DNA of 64,000 nucleotides from Marinomonas mediterranea MMB-1 (GTDB lineage Bacteria; Pseudomonadota; Gammaproteobacteria; Pseudomonadales; Marinomonadaceae). This document shows positions 1 through 7,692 of the stretch, in pieces; position 1 is the stretch's first letter, and each line of letters starts with the position of its first letter. Location: the NCBI RefSeq assembly GCF_000192865.1, contig NC_015276.1, forward strand, positions 4,148,501-4,212,500. Direction: 5' to 3'. Under the pieces are notes generated by a model. It did no database searches. It was given only the letters and a program-made list of their open reading frames with translations, and was not told where the DNA came from. Both the position numbers and the translations under genes were made by a program.

Positions 1-416
1 GCTTTTTCTGGCACAACGTCTGAAACAAATGCATGTCGCGCAGGAATATCAAACGCCACCACGACACCGTGAGTCAAAGCTAAAAAATAGATATGCACTA
101 GCGTGACTTGCTCCGTTATAACGAGCATACCCAAAGTAAACGATGTAGACATAAGCAACACTTGGGTTACTAGTAGTAGCTTGGCGCGATCAAAATAATC
201 GGCCAAAAAACCCGTAAATGGAGATAAGACTAACTGAGGCACGTATTGCAGTAGAACGACAATACCAATAGCAGTGGCATTTTGTTTGGAAAGATAAGCG
301 ATAACCAACCAATCTAGTGCGGTTCTTTGCAGCCAAGTCCCTAGATTAGAAACAAATACACTGCTTAACCAAAAACGAAAATACCTATTTTCAAGCGAGC
401 GGAATGTTTGAAGCAC
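1..416 (-). CDS. MFS exporter, EntS-like, N-terminal part (cut by window edge)
   Basis: The minus strand reads as one open frame from a GTG at 416 to the window edge, giving 138 residues of a Major Facilitator protein. The GTG is preceded by a good ribosome site (GAGGAGA). The product starts VLQTFRSLENRYFRFWLSS and has several hydrophobic segments. A loop reading GFLADYFDRAKLL fits the conserved MFS motif (G-x-L-x-D-x-x-x-R) between helices 2 and 3. The style is that of the MFS_3/EntS group, which exports siderophores, drugs or other small molecules at the inner membrane; the substrate cannot be told. A strong palindrome 36 bp upstream suggests repression by a TetR-type protein that is not in this window. 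Confidence 0.8.
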   Translation of the reverse strand, partial: MLQTFRSLENRYFRFWLSSVFVSNLGTWLQRTALDWLVIAYLSKQNATAIGIVVLLQYVPQLVLSPFTGFLADYFDRAKLLLVTQVLLMSTSFTLGMLVITEQVTLVHIYFLALTHGVVVAFDIPARHAFVSDVVPEK

Positions 417-451
417 AGCCTTCTCCTCATCAAACAGAACTTTCAACTAAA

Positions 452-471
452 AATGAACGTAATCGTTCATT
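452..471. promoter_or_regulatory. TetR-type operator palindrome upstream of the MFS gene
   Basis: Perfect 8-bp inverted repeat AATGAACG / CGTTCATT around a TAAT spacer. It sits 36 bp before the MFS start, inside the expected promoter. The size and spacing are typical of TetR-family operators. The regulator itself is not adjacent on the visible side. Confidence 0.55.
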
Positions 472-605
472 CGTCGACTAAAACTGAATGCTTGATAGGT
501 TGACGGCTACAATGAAACTCAGCGGCAATCCATTGCACAACCTCAGAACGCGAAACTCACGTCCTTACATAATGTAATTTAAATTTTTAGAATATAAATC
601 AGTCG

Positions 606-1109
606 TTAATTACGCTCCACCATCAGATCACTACTAATTTCTTCAATCGTATTTTCAAGATCCGATTCTGTAAGATGTTTTGGTAAAGCCAAAAGAAAAT
701 TCGCTACGAATAACATTTCAGAACTCATAGGGGCGGGTTCACAGAAACTAGAAAGCTCTTTAACGTTCACTTGTAAACTAGCAAGTTTTTCAGAAACTTC
801 TTTAACAATCCCTGGGCGGTCATTTCCAATCACCTTAATCGAAAGCTCTAGAAGGTCTCGGTCAACTACTGAAGCTCGCTCAACAGAGACCTTTAACCCT
901 AACGGCTCTAAGTCCTCCAATGCGGCTACAAGTTTGGTTTCCTCATTCTTCTCCACTTCAACCGTAACGATTCCAGCAAACTTATCCGCTAGGTGAGCCA
1001 TTCGGCTTTCCTTCCAGCTGCCTTTATTCAACTGAACAACATTCGAAAGCATTTCCACTAAACCAGGTCGATCTTCGCCTATTACTGTCAGAACCAATGT
1101 TTGAAACAT
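606..1109 (-). CDS. ACT-domain regulatory protein, GcvR-like
   Basis: About 167 residues with two ACT domains. The first begins MFQTLVLTVIGEDRPGLVEM, and the second begins near LELSIKVIGNDRPGIVKEVS. The twin IGxDRPGxV motifs are the usual ligand-binding loops of GcvR-type proteins, which tune the glycine cleavage system through GcvA in enterics. I chose the ATG at 1109 because GGAAAG lies just upstream; ATGs at 1157 and 1121 would add a non-homologous N-terminus. It stands alone between divergent neighbours, so a link to glycine metabolism is family knowledge only. Confidence 0.75.
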   Translation of the reverse strand: MFQTLVLTVIGEDRPGLVEMLSNVVQLNKGSWKESRMAHLADKFAGIVTVEVEKNEETKLVAALEDLEPLGLKVSVERASVVDRDLLELSIKVIGNDRPGIVKEVSEKLASLQVNVKELSSFCEPAPMSSEMLFVANFLLALPKHLTESDLENTIEEISSDLMVERN

Positions 1110-1281
1110 ACTACTTTCCATCCTATTTTCTGAGCCAGTTCGCAATACAGCTCGCACTTTAAAAGATAGAACTAAAATCTAAAATTTGAAAGTTTCAAAA
1201 CAATCACTTACATTCAACTAATGAATTATTGGCGTTGTTTGTAGACAATAGGATTCTACCAATAGCCGATAACCCCTTTAT

Positions 1282-3231
1282 ATGCAGAGAATAGAAATGA
1301 AAAACCATCACACTGGCCCTCTTTCTCAGCACGAAAACATCGACCGAGAGCAGATTTCGGTACTTTACAGTGGCCTTTTCTCTGGGTTAGTCGTGTCATT
1401 GATCTCAGCCATTGGAATCGTGATCGTATTCTTCGGTGACGAACGAGACACAGCCAAACTACTCTGGTTATTAACCATGATTGCAAGCGCTGTTCAGCGT
1501 TGCATTGATTTTGTACTCTTTCGAAAGGAAAAACTTAGCGACCCGCAATTCGATACTCGTAAATATCAGCGGCGTTTTTCGAGCGGCTGCATTGCTTCCG
1601 CTCTTATCTGGTCGTCTTACCCCTTGTTTTTCTACGAAGGGTCGACAGTAAATGAACAAACAATCAGCATGATTATTATGACGGGCTTATCAGGTGGTGC
1701 AGCGACGACACTGGCCAGCCATAAACCAACAGCCATAAGCTACATATTACTTTTAATGGTCCCGTATTCACTTATTTTAATTTTCTCACCAATAGAGCAC
1801 CACCGGGTCCTTGGTGTCATTGGGCTTTGCGCCACCGTCGCACTAGCAACGATGGCCAGAACCAATGCCCGTGTTCTAACCAATTCAATCACACTGAAGT
1901 TCGCCAACTCAGAGCTTCTAGAACAGATGGAAGAAAAAGTAGAACAACGGTCACGTCAAATATATGAGCTATCCCATAAAGACCCTTTAACAGGGTTACT
2001 TAATCGAGCGGCGTTTATCGAAACGTTCAAGGACATTAATAGCCCAGCGAACCAGCATAGCTCACTGCTCTTTATTGATCTCGATGGCTACAAACTCGTC
2101 AATGATGGCATGGGGCACGCCGCTGGCGATCAAATAATGAAGTCAGTGGCAGAACGAATCTTAGAGTATTGTGTTGATTCAACGCTTATATGCCGCTGGG
2201 GCGGTGATGAGTTTTTGGTCTACTCGCCCTATGAGTCGAAAGCTAAAACCCTTGAATTCGCAAATGGGTTGATCGAGCGTTTATCTCTACCGTACCCAGT
2301 CACGGCGCAATCCAGCGCAAATATTGGCGCTACGATTGGCATTGCCATTTATCCAGAACATGGTCTTGAGCAAAGTATGTTGATCCAGCGTGCAGATATG
2401 GCAATGTATCACCAAAAAAACATTGAGAAAGGCTACGCTCGATTCTTCGATGATAATTTACAAAGCAAGTTACTGAGAGAGCTACATTTGCGTAACTGCA
2501 TGCTAAATGCGATTAACAACAAGGATTTCTATGTCCTTTTTCAGCCTATCATAGACACAACCCATAACGAGATTGCATTCATTGAAGCACTCGCCAGGTG
2601 GAACCTTGATGGTGAACAGATTAGTCCCGCAGAATTTATCCCTATTGCAGAGCAACATGGACTCATTAAGTCACTCGGGGAGCAACTGTTTATTCGCGCA
2701 TTAGAAAAAGCAAAAACCTATGTAATGGAGCGACATTCAACCAAGTTGTGCTTCAATGTCTCAATAAATCAACTTCATGATATTCACTTCTCAAAAGTCG
2801 TCATTAAGGCGTTAAAGGATACTCAATTTCCAGCGGATAAACTGGTTCTTGAAATGACAGAAACGGCTATGGCACAAGATAAATCGACGATTATGACCCA
2901 GTTACGAAAGCTCAGATCACTGGGCATTCAAGTCGCAATAGACGACTTTGGCACGGGATACTCTTCCCTAGCCTATATGCAAAATTTCGACATTGATCTG
3001 GTCAAATTAGATAGAAGCTTTATCACTCAAATTGATAGCGAACAAACGTCAGTTATAAAAGCCGTCACTGAATTATCTAAAGCGTTTCACTTTAATATCA
3101 TTGCAGAGGGTATTGAATACAAGAATCAAGCAGAGAAGCTGCAATCACTAGATATTAGTGTGCATCAAGGTTTTCTGTATTACAGACCAATGACAATGAA
3201 TCAGATCTCTGACCTATCTCTACAGCCGTGA
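1282..3231 (+). CDS. Membrane-bound GGDEF-EAL protein (c-di-GMP turnover)
   Basis: 649 residues. Residues about 25-200 contain several hydrophobic helices of an integral membrane sensor. A short coiled coil follows (EQMEEKVEQRSRQIYELSHK), then a GGDEF domain starting at DPLTGLLNR (about 234) with an intact GGDEF signature at 307-311 in RWGGDEF. The EAL domain has FIEALARW near 435, an E-x-TE motif (EMTETAMA), DDFGTGYSS at 554 and AEGIE, so the phosphodiesterase metal site looks complete. Both domains could be active, or GGDEF may act as a GTP sensor. No clear ribosome site precedes 1282; an ATG at 1297, behind AGAGAA, is a good alternative start. Confidence 0.9.
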   Translation: MQRIEMKNHHTGPLSQHENIDREQISVLYSGLFSGLVVSLISAIGIVIVFFGDERDTAKLLWLLTMIASAVQRCIDFVLFRKEKLSDPQFDTRKYQRRFSSGCIASALIWSSYPLFFYEGSTVNEQTISMIIMTGLSGGAATTLASHKPTAISYILLLMVPYSLILIFSPIEHHRVLGVIGLCATVALATMARTNARVLTNSITLKFANSELLEQMEEKVEQRSRQIYELSHKDPLTGLLNRAAFIETFKDINSPANQHSSLLFIDLDGYKLVNDGMGHAAGDQIMKSVAERILEYCVDSTLICRWGGDEFLVYSPYESKAKTLEFANGLIERLSLPYPVTAQSSANIGATIGIAIYPEHGLEQSMLIQRADMAMYHQKNIEKGYARFFDDNLQSKLLRELHLRNCMLNAINNKDFYVLFQPIIDTTHNEIAFIEALARWNLDGEQISPAEFIPIAEQHGLIKSLGEQLFIRALEKAKTYVMERHSTKLCFNVSINQLHDIHFSKVVIKALKDTQFPADKLVLEMTETAMAQDKSTIMTQLRKLRSLGIQVAIDDFGTGYSSLAYMQNFDIDLVKLDRSFITQIDSEQTSVIKAVTELSKAFHFNIIAEGIEYKNQAEKLQSLDISVHQGFLYYRPMTMNQISDLSLQP

Positions 3232-3320
3232 ACTTCATTTTAATCATTTCAATTTTGAAATTCCTGTTGACGATGTCATATTAGTACGACTTTATTGAAC
3301 CTTTTATGGGAATCAACTCT

Positions 3321-3959
3321 ATGTCTAATTTATTAGAAAAGCTTAATTGGCGTTATGCTACAAAAAAAATGGATCCGTCAAAGCCGGTTCCTCAGGAGAA
3401 AGTCGACGCCATCCTAGAAGCGATTCGCCTAACTGCAACATCAAGCGGACTCCAACCCTATGACGTTTTTGTTGTCACAAACAAAGCCTTGCGTGAAGAC
3501 ATAGTTCCACATGCTTGGGGACAAACTCAGATCACGGATGGTTCTCACCTACTCGTCTTCGCGGCATGGGATAACTATACCGAAGAGCGCATTAACGCCA
3601 TGTTTGATTTGGTCAACGAAGAACGCGGTTTTACAAACGAAGGCTGGGAAGCGTACCGTCAAAAACTGCTGGCCGTGTACCCTCCTCGTGACGCCAAAGA
3701 AAACTATGAACATGCCGCTCGCCAAGCTTATATTGGTCTAGGCACCGCGCTCATTGCTGCCGCTGAAGAAGGTATCGACAGCACACCAATGGAAGGCTTT
3801 GACCCTGAAAAAGTAGACGAAATTCTCGGATTAAAAGAAAAAGGGCTTCGCTCTGTGATTCTCTTACCATTAGGCTATCGAGCAGAAGATGGGGATTGGC
3901 TAGTGAACCTCAAAAAAGTGCGTCGAGCAAAAGAGCAATTCATTACTGAATTGAAATAG
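3321..3959 (+). CDS. NAD(P)H-dependent nitroreductase family flavoprotein
   Basis: 212 residues of the FMN-dependent nitroreductase family, close in length and layout to E. coli NfsB (217 aa). Supporting stretches are the N-terminal RYATKKMDPSKPVP, SSGLQPYDVFVV in the FMN-binding region, and the C-terminal GIDSTPMEGFDPEKVDEILGLKEKGL. The family reduces quinones, nitroaromatics or dihydropteridines with NAD(P)H in the cytosol; the natural substrate is unknown. I prefer the ATG at 3321 because GGGAA lies about 9 bases upstream; an ATG at 3306 has no ribosome site. It is monocistronic, with a hairpin after its stop. Confidence 0.88.
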   Translation: MSNLLEKLNWRYATKKMDPSKPVPQEKVDAILEAIRLTATSSGLQPYDVFVVTNKALREDIVPHAWGQTQITDGSHLLVFAAWDNYTEERINAMFDLVNEERGFTNEGWEAYRQKLLAVYPPRDAKENYEHAARQAYIGLGTALIAAAEEGIDSTPMEGFDPEKVDEILGLKEKGLRSVILLPLGYRAEDGDWLVNLKKVRRAKEQFITELK

Positions 3960-3993
3960 TCTCCTAAAAAGACGGTAAACAAACGCTGCCTAT

Positions 3994-4027
3994 AACCGAT
4001 ATGGCATATTAATCATGCCTATCGGTT
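3994..4027. repeat. Inverted repeat / hairpin between genes
   Basis: Arms AACCGATA and TATCGGTT, extended inside by GGCAT/ATGCC with one bulged T, around a 7-nt loop (ATTAATC). It lies 35 bp after the nitroreductase stop. It has no U-tract, so it may be a transcript-end stabiliser or a weak terminator. Confidence 0.55.
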
Positions 4028-4094
4028 CATATCGTTACGACACCATGTTATACATACTACAGACTCACAATACTAATCGCTGATGGAATGTAAC

Positions 4095-5285
4095 ATGGAC
4101 CAACTGCCTTTGTTTCTGCTCGATTTATTATTTCGACCAGAAAACGTTCGACAATTACAAATCGATAATCTGAACGAAGAAGAAGTCTCCTTACTTGCGC
4201 GAACCTGCGCACAACATCGAATTGGGCCTTTGCTGAGCGAAAGCATAAAGAAAGCAAATTTATCCGTACCTGATACACTCTCCGATTACTTAACGAAAGC
4301 AAACAAAAAAAGTATCCAACGATACTTAGCAATACAATCCGAGCTAATCGCAATCAACAAGCTATTTTCTGAGAATGAAATCCCATTAGTCGTTTTAAAA
4401 GGGGCAGTGATATCCTCTGATGTTTACCCTTCCCCTCACCTAAGACCGATGCGTGATTTGGACGTATTAATTGAGCGAAAAGACACAAAGAAAGCCGTTC
4501 AGCTATTAAAAGATAATGGTTACACCCCTGAGATCAATCTTGATGTGTTTGATCTCGATGCCACTAAAGACTTTCCAAATATCTATTCGCCACACAGGCG
4601 ATGCATTATTGAACTACATATACAGGTTCTCGACTCACACCCAAAAAGACCCGATTTATTAGATGTCTTAGATTGTAAAGAGTTTGCTAAATCAGCGAGT
4701 GATATTCTCAAGCACTCGAAATACAACTACCACCACTTTTCTGACACCATCATGTTGCTGCATCTCGCAATACACGCAAGTTACTCCCATACCTTTAACT
4801 GCGGCCCCCTGTTTATCTCAGACATAGGAATGCTTATTCAGCGAAATGAAGTAAACTGGCCTCGTTTCTGGGAGTTATGTGAGGAAGGGCAATGGACAAA
4901 AGGTTGCTTAATCACCTTACAAATCGTAGAGCTATACTGGAGCAACGTGACAATTGACTGGCCAACATCGCAAGACTCTTTTACTCACAACTTGAATCTA
5001 TCTTCTATTGCGGCTCTAAGTCTGCAAAACTTAGAGTACAAAGAAGGAATTGGTCTTCGAAAAAACATCGCGACTCAGCACTGGTTTATTTACGCGTTGA
5101 AAAAACTCATTATACCTAAAGCTAACTTAGCAAGAGCCTATAATATAGAAGTCACTTCTTGGAAATTATATTTGTTCTATATAATACGACCTTTTAACCG
5201 TCTAATGAGTTTTTTTAGAACCAAGAATGACCCAGATACAAAAACAAGTGTCCAAGTTCATACATACCTTGAATCTAAAGACTAA
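4095..5285 (+). CDS. Uncharacterised nucleotidyltransferase family protein (NTP_transf_5 type)
   Basis: 396 residues. The motif block near residues 95-130 (PLVVLKGAVISSDVY, then RPMRDLDVLIERKD) fits the Pol-beta-type nucleotidyltransferase fold of the NTP_transf_5 family. R-D-x-D would supply the metal-binding aspartates. A later stretch, CIIELHIQVLD, resembles the conserved E-x-H strand of this family. Family members often sit in polysaccharide or peptide-modification clusters, but their substrates are mostly unknown. Here the gene stands alone. I prefer the ATG at 4095 (GGAA upstream) to the ATG at 4083. The protein has no signal peptide or clear membrane helix. Confidence 0.7.
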   Translation: MDQLPLFLLDLLFRPENVRQLQIDNLNEEEVSLLARTCAQHRIGPLLSESIKKANLSVPDTLSDYLTKANKKSIQRYLAIQSELIAINKLFSENEIPLVVLKGAVISSDVYPSPHLRPMRDLDVLIERKDTKKAVQLLKDNGYTPEINLDVFDLDATKDFPNIYSPHRRCIIELHIQVLDSHPKRPDLLDVLDCKEFAKSASDILKHSKYNYHHFSDTIMLLHLAIHASYSHTFNCGPLFISDIGMLIQRNEVNWPRFWELCEEGQWTKGCLITLQIVELYWSNVTIDWPTSQDSFTHNLNLSSIAALSLQNLEYKEGIGLRKNIATQHWFIYALKKLIIPKANLARAYNIEVTSWKLYLFYIIRPFNRLMSFFRTKNDPDTKTSVQVHTYLESKD

Positions 5286-5320
5286 CTACGCTGAGTCGCT
5301 TTAGAGTTTTCAGCAAGAAA

Positions 5321-6364
5321 TTACGAATACAAAGGCCAACGCCAGCGCTTTCTAGCCCTACGAAAATTACTGACGTCGTAGAAACTGAAATGCTCAACCA
5401 AGTCCGCTTCTGTGTAAAACATTCTATCGTGCAAGAAGTGGCCTTCGTCCTCACGAATTTGATCCACCAGCATTTGGTAGCTTGTATTGTGCTTCTTAAG
5501 CTTACGTTTCAAGGTCGCTAAACTCATTCCTGCGTATTCGCACAACGCTTCGAGTGACGGAATACAGCTAACATCCTGCGCTAGATAAGAACGAACTTCT
5601 TCAACAATACTGTATGTTTCATTATTCATTACCTCAGCCAATACCGTTTGATAAAGTCCTTGAGACGGCATTTTTAGTGCAGATCGCGCACATTGATTCG
5701 AAATACTGACGCTGTAACGCTTCACGCCAACACTTAACTCCTTGCCCCAAACACCTGAGTACTCTTCCAAGTTTTCAGGAACATCTTCCAACTCAAATTG
5801 CCAATCAACTGCCGTATTTATAGGAAGCAACCAATCGCAGGCATATCGAAACGCTTCCATGCTATAGGTCATCACAAAGCGTTTGTGAATGTTGTCCTGT
5901 AGCAGGCCAAATGAATCACGAAACACAAAAAACAAGCGATCTTCAGTTTGTCGTCGTTCAATTGATATAAGAGGAGACCAGTGACTCGTACTGTTCATCA
6001 GTAAATACAGAGCATCATTTAAAGTGGGCGCATGCTGCATACCCTGCGACCACGACTGAAGCGCACTGGGGAGTAGGCGTTGGCCCAATTGAAACGCTAA
6101 ATCGGAGCGGTAATCCGTCAACGTCGCGTTGTAGCAAAGTTGAGCCATTTGCTCAGCACTCACTTTTCTTTCTAAAGAAAAGAAATTGTCTTGAAAGAGT
6201 CGAGTTTTGCGAAGAAATACATCGGGTAATTCACCAAACTCCATTAACAAGTCATTTAACAATGCCATCCCCGACTGCAAACCAATAAAAGCGTCCGTAC
6301 TTTCAAGCCACGCTTTTTTCTTCATTGGCGCTGGTTCCCCATTATTAAACAAACGTGTGGACAT
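5321..6364 (-). CDS. AraC-family transcriptional regulator
   Basis: 347 residues. The N-terminal half resembles the arabinose-binding-like ligand domain found in OruR/ArgR-type AraC regulators (LAFQLGQRLLPSALQSWSQGM, LNDALYLLMNSTSHWSP). The C-terminal 90 residues carry the AraC double helix-turn-helix, with IPSLEALCEYAGMSLATLKRKLKKHNTSY as the first helix pair and DLVEHFSFYDVSNFRRARKRW as the second. It starts inside the stop of the upstream membrane-protein gene (TGATG, 1-nt overlap), so the two are translationally coupled. The target genes and ligand cannot be read from the sequence. Confidence 0.87.
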   Translation of the reverse strand: MSTRLFNNGEPAPMKKKAWLESTDAFIGLQSGMALLNDLLMEFGELPDVFLRKTRLFQDNFFSLERKVSAEQMAQLCYNATLTDYRSDLAFQLGQRLLPSALQSWSQGMQHAPTLNDALYLLMNSTSHWSPLISIERRQTEDRLFFVFRDSFGLLQDNIHKRFVMTYSMEAFRYACDWLLPINTAVDWQFELEDVPENLEEYSGVWGKELSVGVKRYSVSISNQCARSALKMPSQGLYQTVLAEVMNNETYSIVEEVRSYLAQDVSCIPSLEALCEYAGMSLATLKRKLKKHNTSYQMLVDQIREDEGHFLHDRMFYTEADLVEHFSFYDVSNFRRARKRWRWPLYS

Positions 6365-7353
6365 CAGCTTGGGCGAACCGTTACCGAGACATTACTATTG
6401 GAAGGAATCGATTCAATCAACGCAATCTGAGCAAGCTTGATTGCTTGAGTCGTTTCCCTTTCATCCATATGTGCAGCCACACTCTGCTTAGAGTGCATCA
6501 CCGACATCTCAATAGCGGTCTGGGAAGAAGACGAAAAATATCGAATCGCTCGCAATGCCATAATCAAATCCTGAACCATCTTATGTAGATGTGCTTCTGC
6601 CAGCACTTGTTGCTGCAAAGAAGTAGGTTTGATCAAAACGGCATATTGATCGCCCACTATATGAAATACACCGCTGTCATCGGGTAGATTCCACAAAATG
6701 GTATCTGCAATAATGGATCGGAGTTTGCCGTATTCGTTGCGTGGCAAAGCGCTTTGCGCCCCTTCTTTTTCAACGTCTGGTACCACATCCAAGAAGACAA
6801 GCAACTGTTCTTGATCTGATATTAAGGCTTTCTTTAAGTGAGGAGCTTGTGGCAGCGACGTTTCTCCGTGAAGCTTATGTGATCGGTTGTGAAACATCCG
6901 AGCACGTTTATGAAGATATTTTTGCACTTCCGTTTGCTCTCGGTACCAACGAAACAAACCTATCGTCAGAGCCAGCAACCCAACTGGCAGAGACTCTAAA
7001 AGGCTATCCCAATAATGCCCATCGTGTAGTTTAAAGAATTCATCAAGAACATCTTGATAACAAGAGGCAAATAGACCGAGCATACCGAATGCTAACCAGT
7101 TGGTTGTTGCCCCTTTTGATCGAGACGCAAGAACAATGCACAGCCAAACCACAAGAAACAGCGCCGTCGCCCCTTCGCCGAATATATCAATCCAAGACCA
7201 ATCGGAAATGGATTTAACGTCACTGGCACTCATATTAAGCAGCGTTAGGCCCGCGCACACAAACACCAAAGCCACCAACCAATAAAGGTTAGGCCGAATG
7301 CGGTAAAGAAAGTCTGACAATCGATAATGAAAGGTATGAAACCTGCGAAACAT
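6364..7353 (-). CDS. Four-TM membrane protein with a degenerate GGDEF-like domain
   Basis: 329 residues. There are four predicted membrane helices (about 24-44, 60-80, 87-105, 120-137) and then a cytoplasmic part. Residues about 178-300 follow the outline of a GGDEF domain: a hydrophobic strand LLVFLDVVPDVEKE, a helix with IADTI, then GVFHIVGDQYAVLIKP where active cyclases have a GGDEF loop. The loop here reads VGDQY and the DxLT motif is absent, so diguanylate cyclase activity is unlikely and a ligand-sensing or structural role is more plausible. It is the first gene of a two-gene unit with the AraC regulator and may feed it a membrane signal (inference). Confidence 0.65.
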   Translation of the reverse strand: MFRRFHTFHYRLSDFLYRIRPNLYWLVALVFVCAGLTLLNMSASDVKSISDWSWIDIFGEGATALFLVVWLCIVLASRSKGATTNWLAFGMLGLFASCYQDVLDEFFKLHDGHYWDSLLESLPVGLLALTIGLFRWYREQTEVQKYLHKRARMFHNRSHKLHGETSLPQAPHLKKALISDQEQLLVFLDVVPDVEKEGAQSALPRNEYGKLRSIIADTILWNLPDDSGVFHIVGDQYAVLIKPTSLQQQVLAEAHLHKMVQDLIMALRAIRYFSSSSQTAIEMSVMHSKQSVAAHMDERETTQAIKLAQIALIESIPSNSNVSVTVRPS

Positions 7354-7692
7354 GATGAACTCCTAGTAGAGTGTCTCGTTTGTACGCCTATTTTGTGACA
7401 TTTTTGTTGCCATTAGATGACAGAAAGTGAGCCACCCCGCTTAAAAATGACGAAATAGTCCAAATCGCTCACACGAACAGCGCTGACACTACAAACCCAT
7501 AAGGAAACCCGATGATCTAAGCAGTGTTATACGATCATAGGTATAAAAACAGTTTAGTCCGATCAGCTCATTTCGCCTATCAAGAGGCAGAAATAGCACA
7601 AATGCGGATGATATGACCAAAAAACGTAACAAAAATGACACAAGAGCGGATTAACGTGCAACCACCTCAACCAATCCTAAAGGTGTGTAAGC
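7354..7692. other. Divergent intergenic region before the phytase gene
   Basis: 339 bp between the membrane-protein/AraC pair and the phytase gene, so it must hold promoters for both. I see no convincing Pho box. The nearest match, around 7395-7413 on the minus strand, has one good half site (ATGTCAC) and a poor one. AAGGTGTG just before 7693 serves as the phytase ribosome site. No RNA gene is visible. Confidence 0.5.

Noticed and set aside
7385..7420. Possible Pho box upstream of the phytase gene
   Set aside because: Only one half site matches well; the other differs at most positions and the orientation faces the minus-strand gene.
7610..7650. Repeated TGAC/TAAC elements before the phytase gene
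   Set aside because: Spacing is 13 and 9 bp, not the 11 bp expected of PhoB direct repeats.
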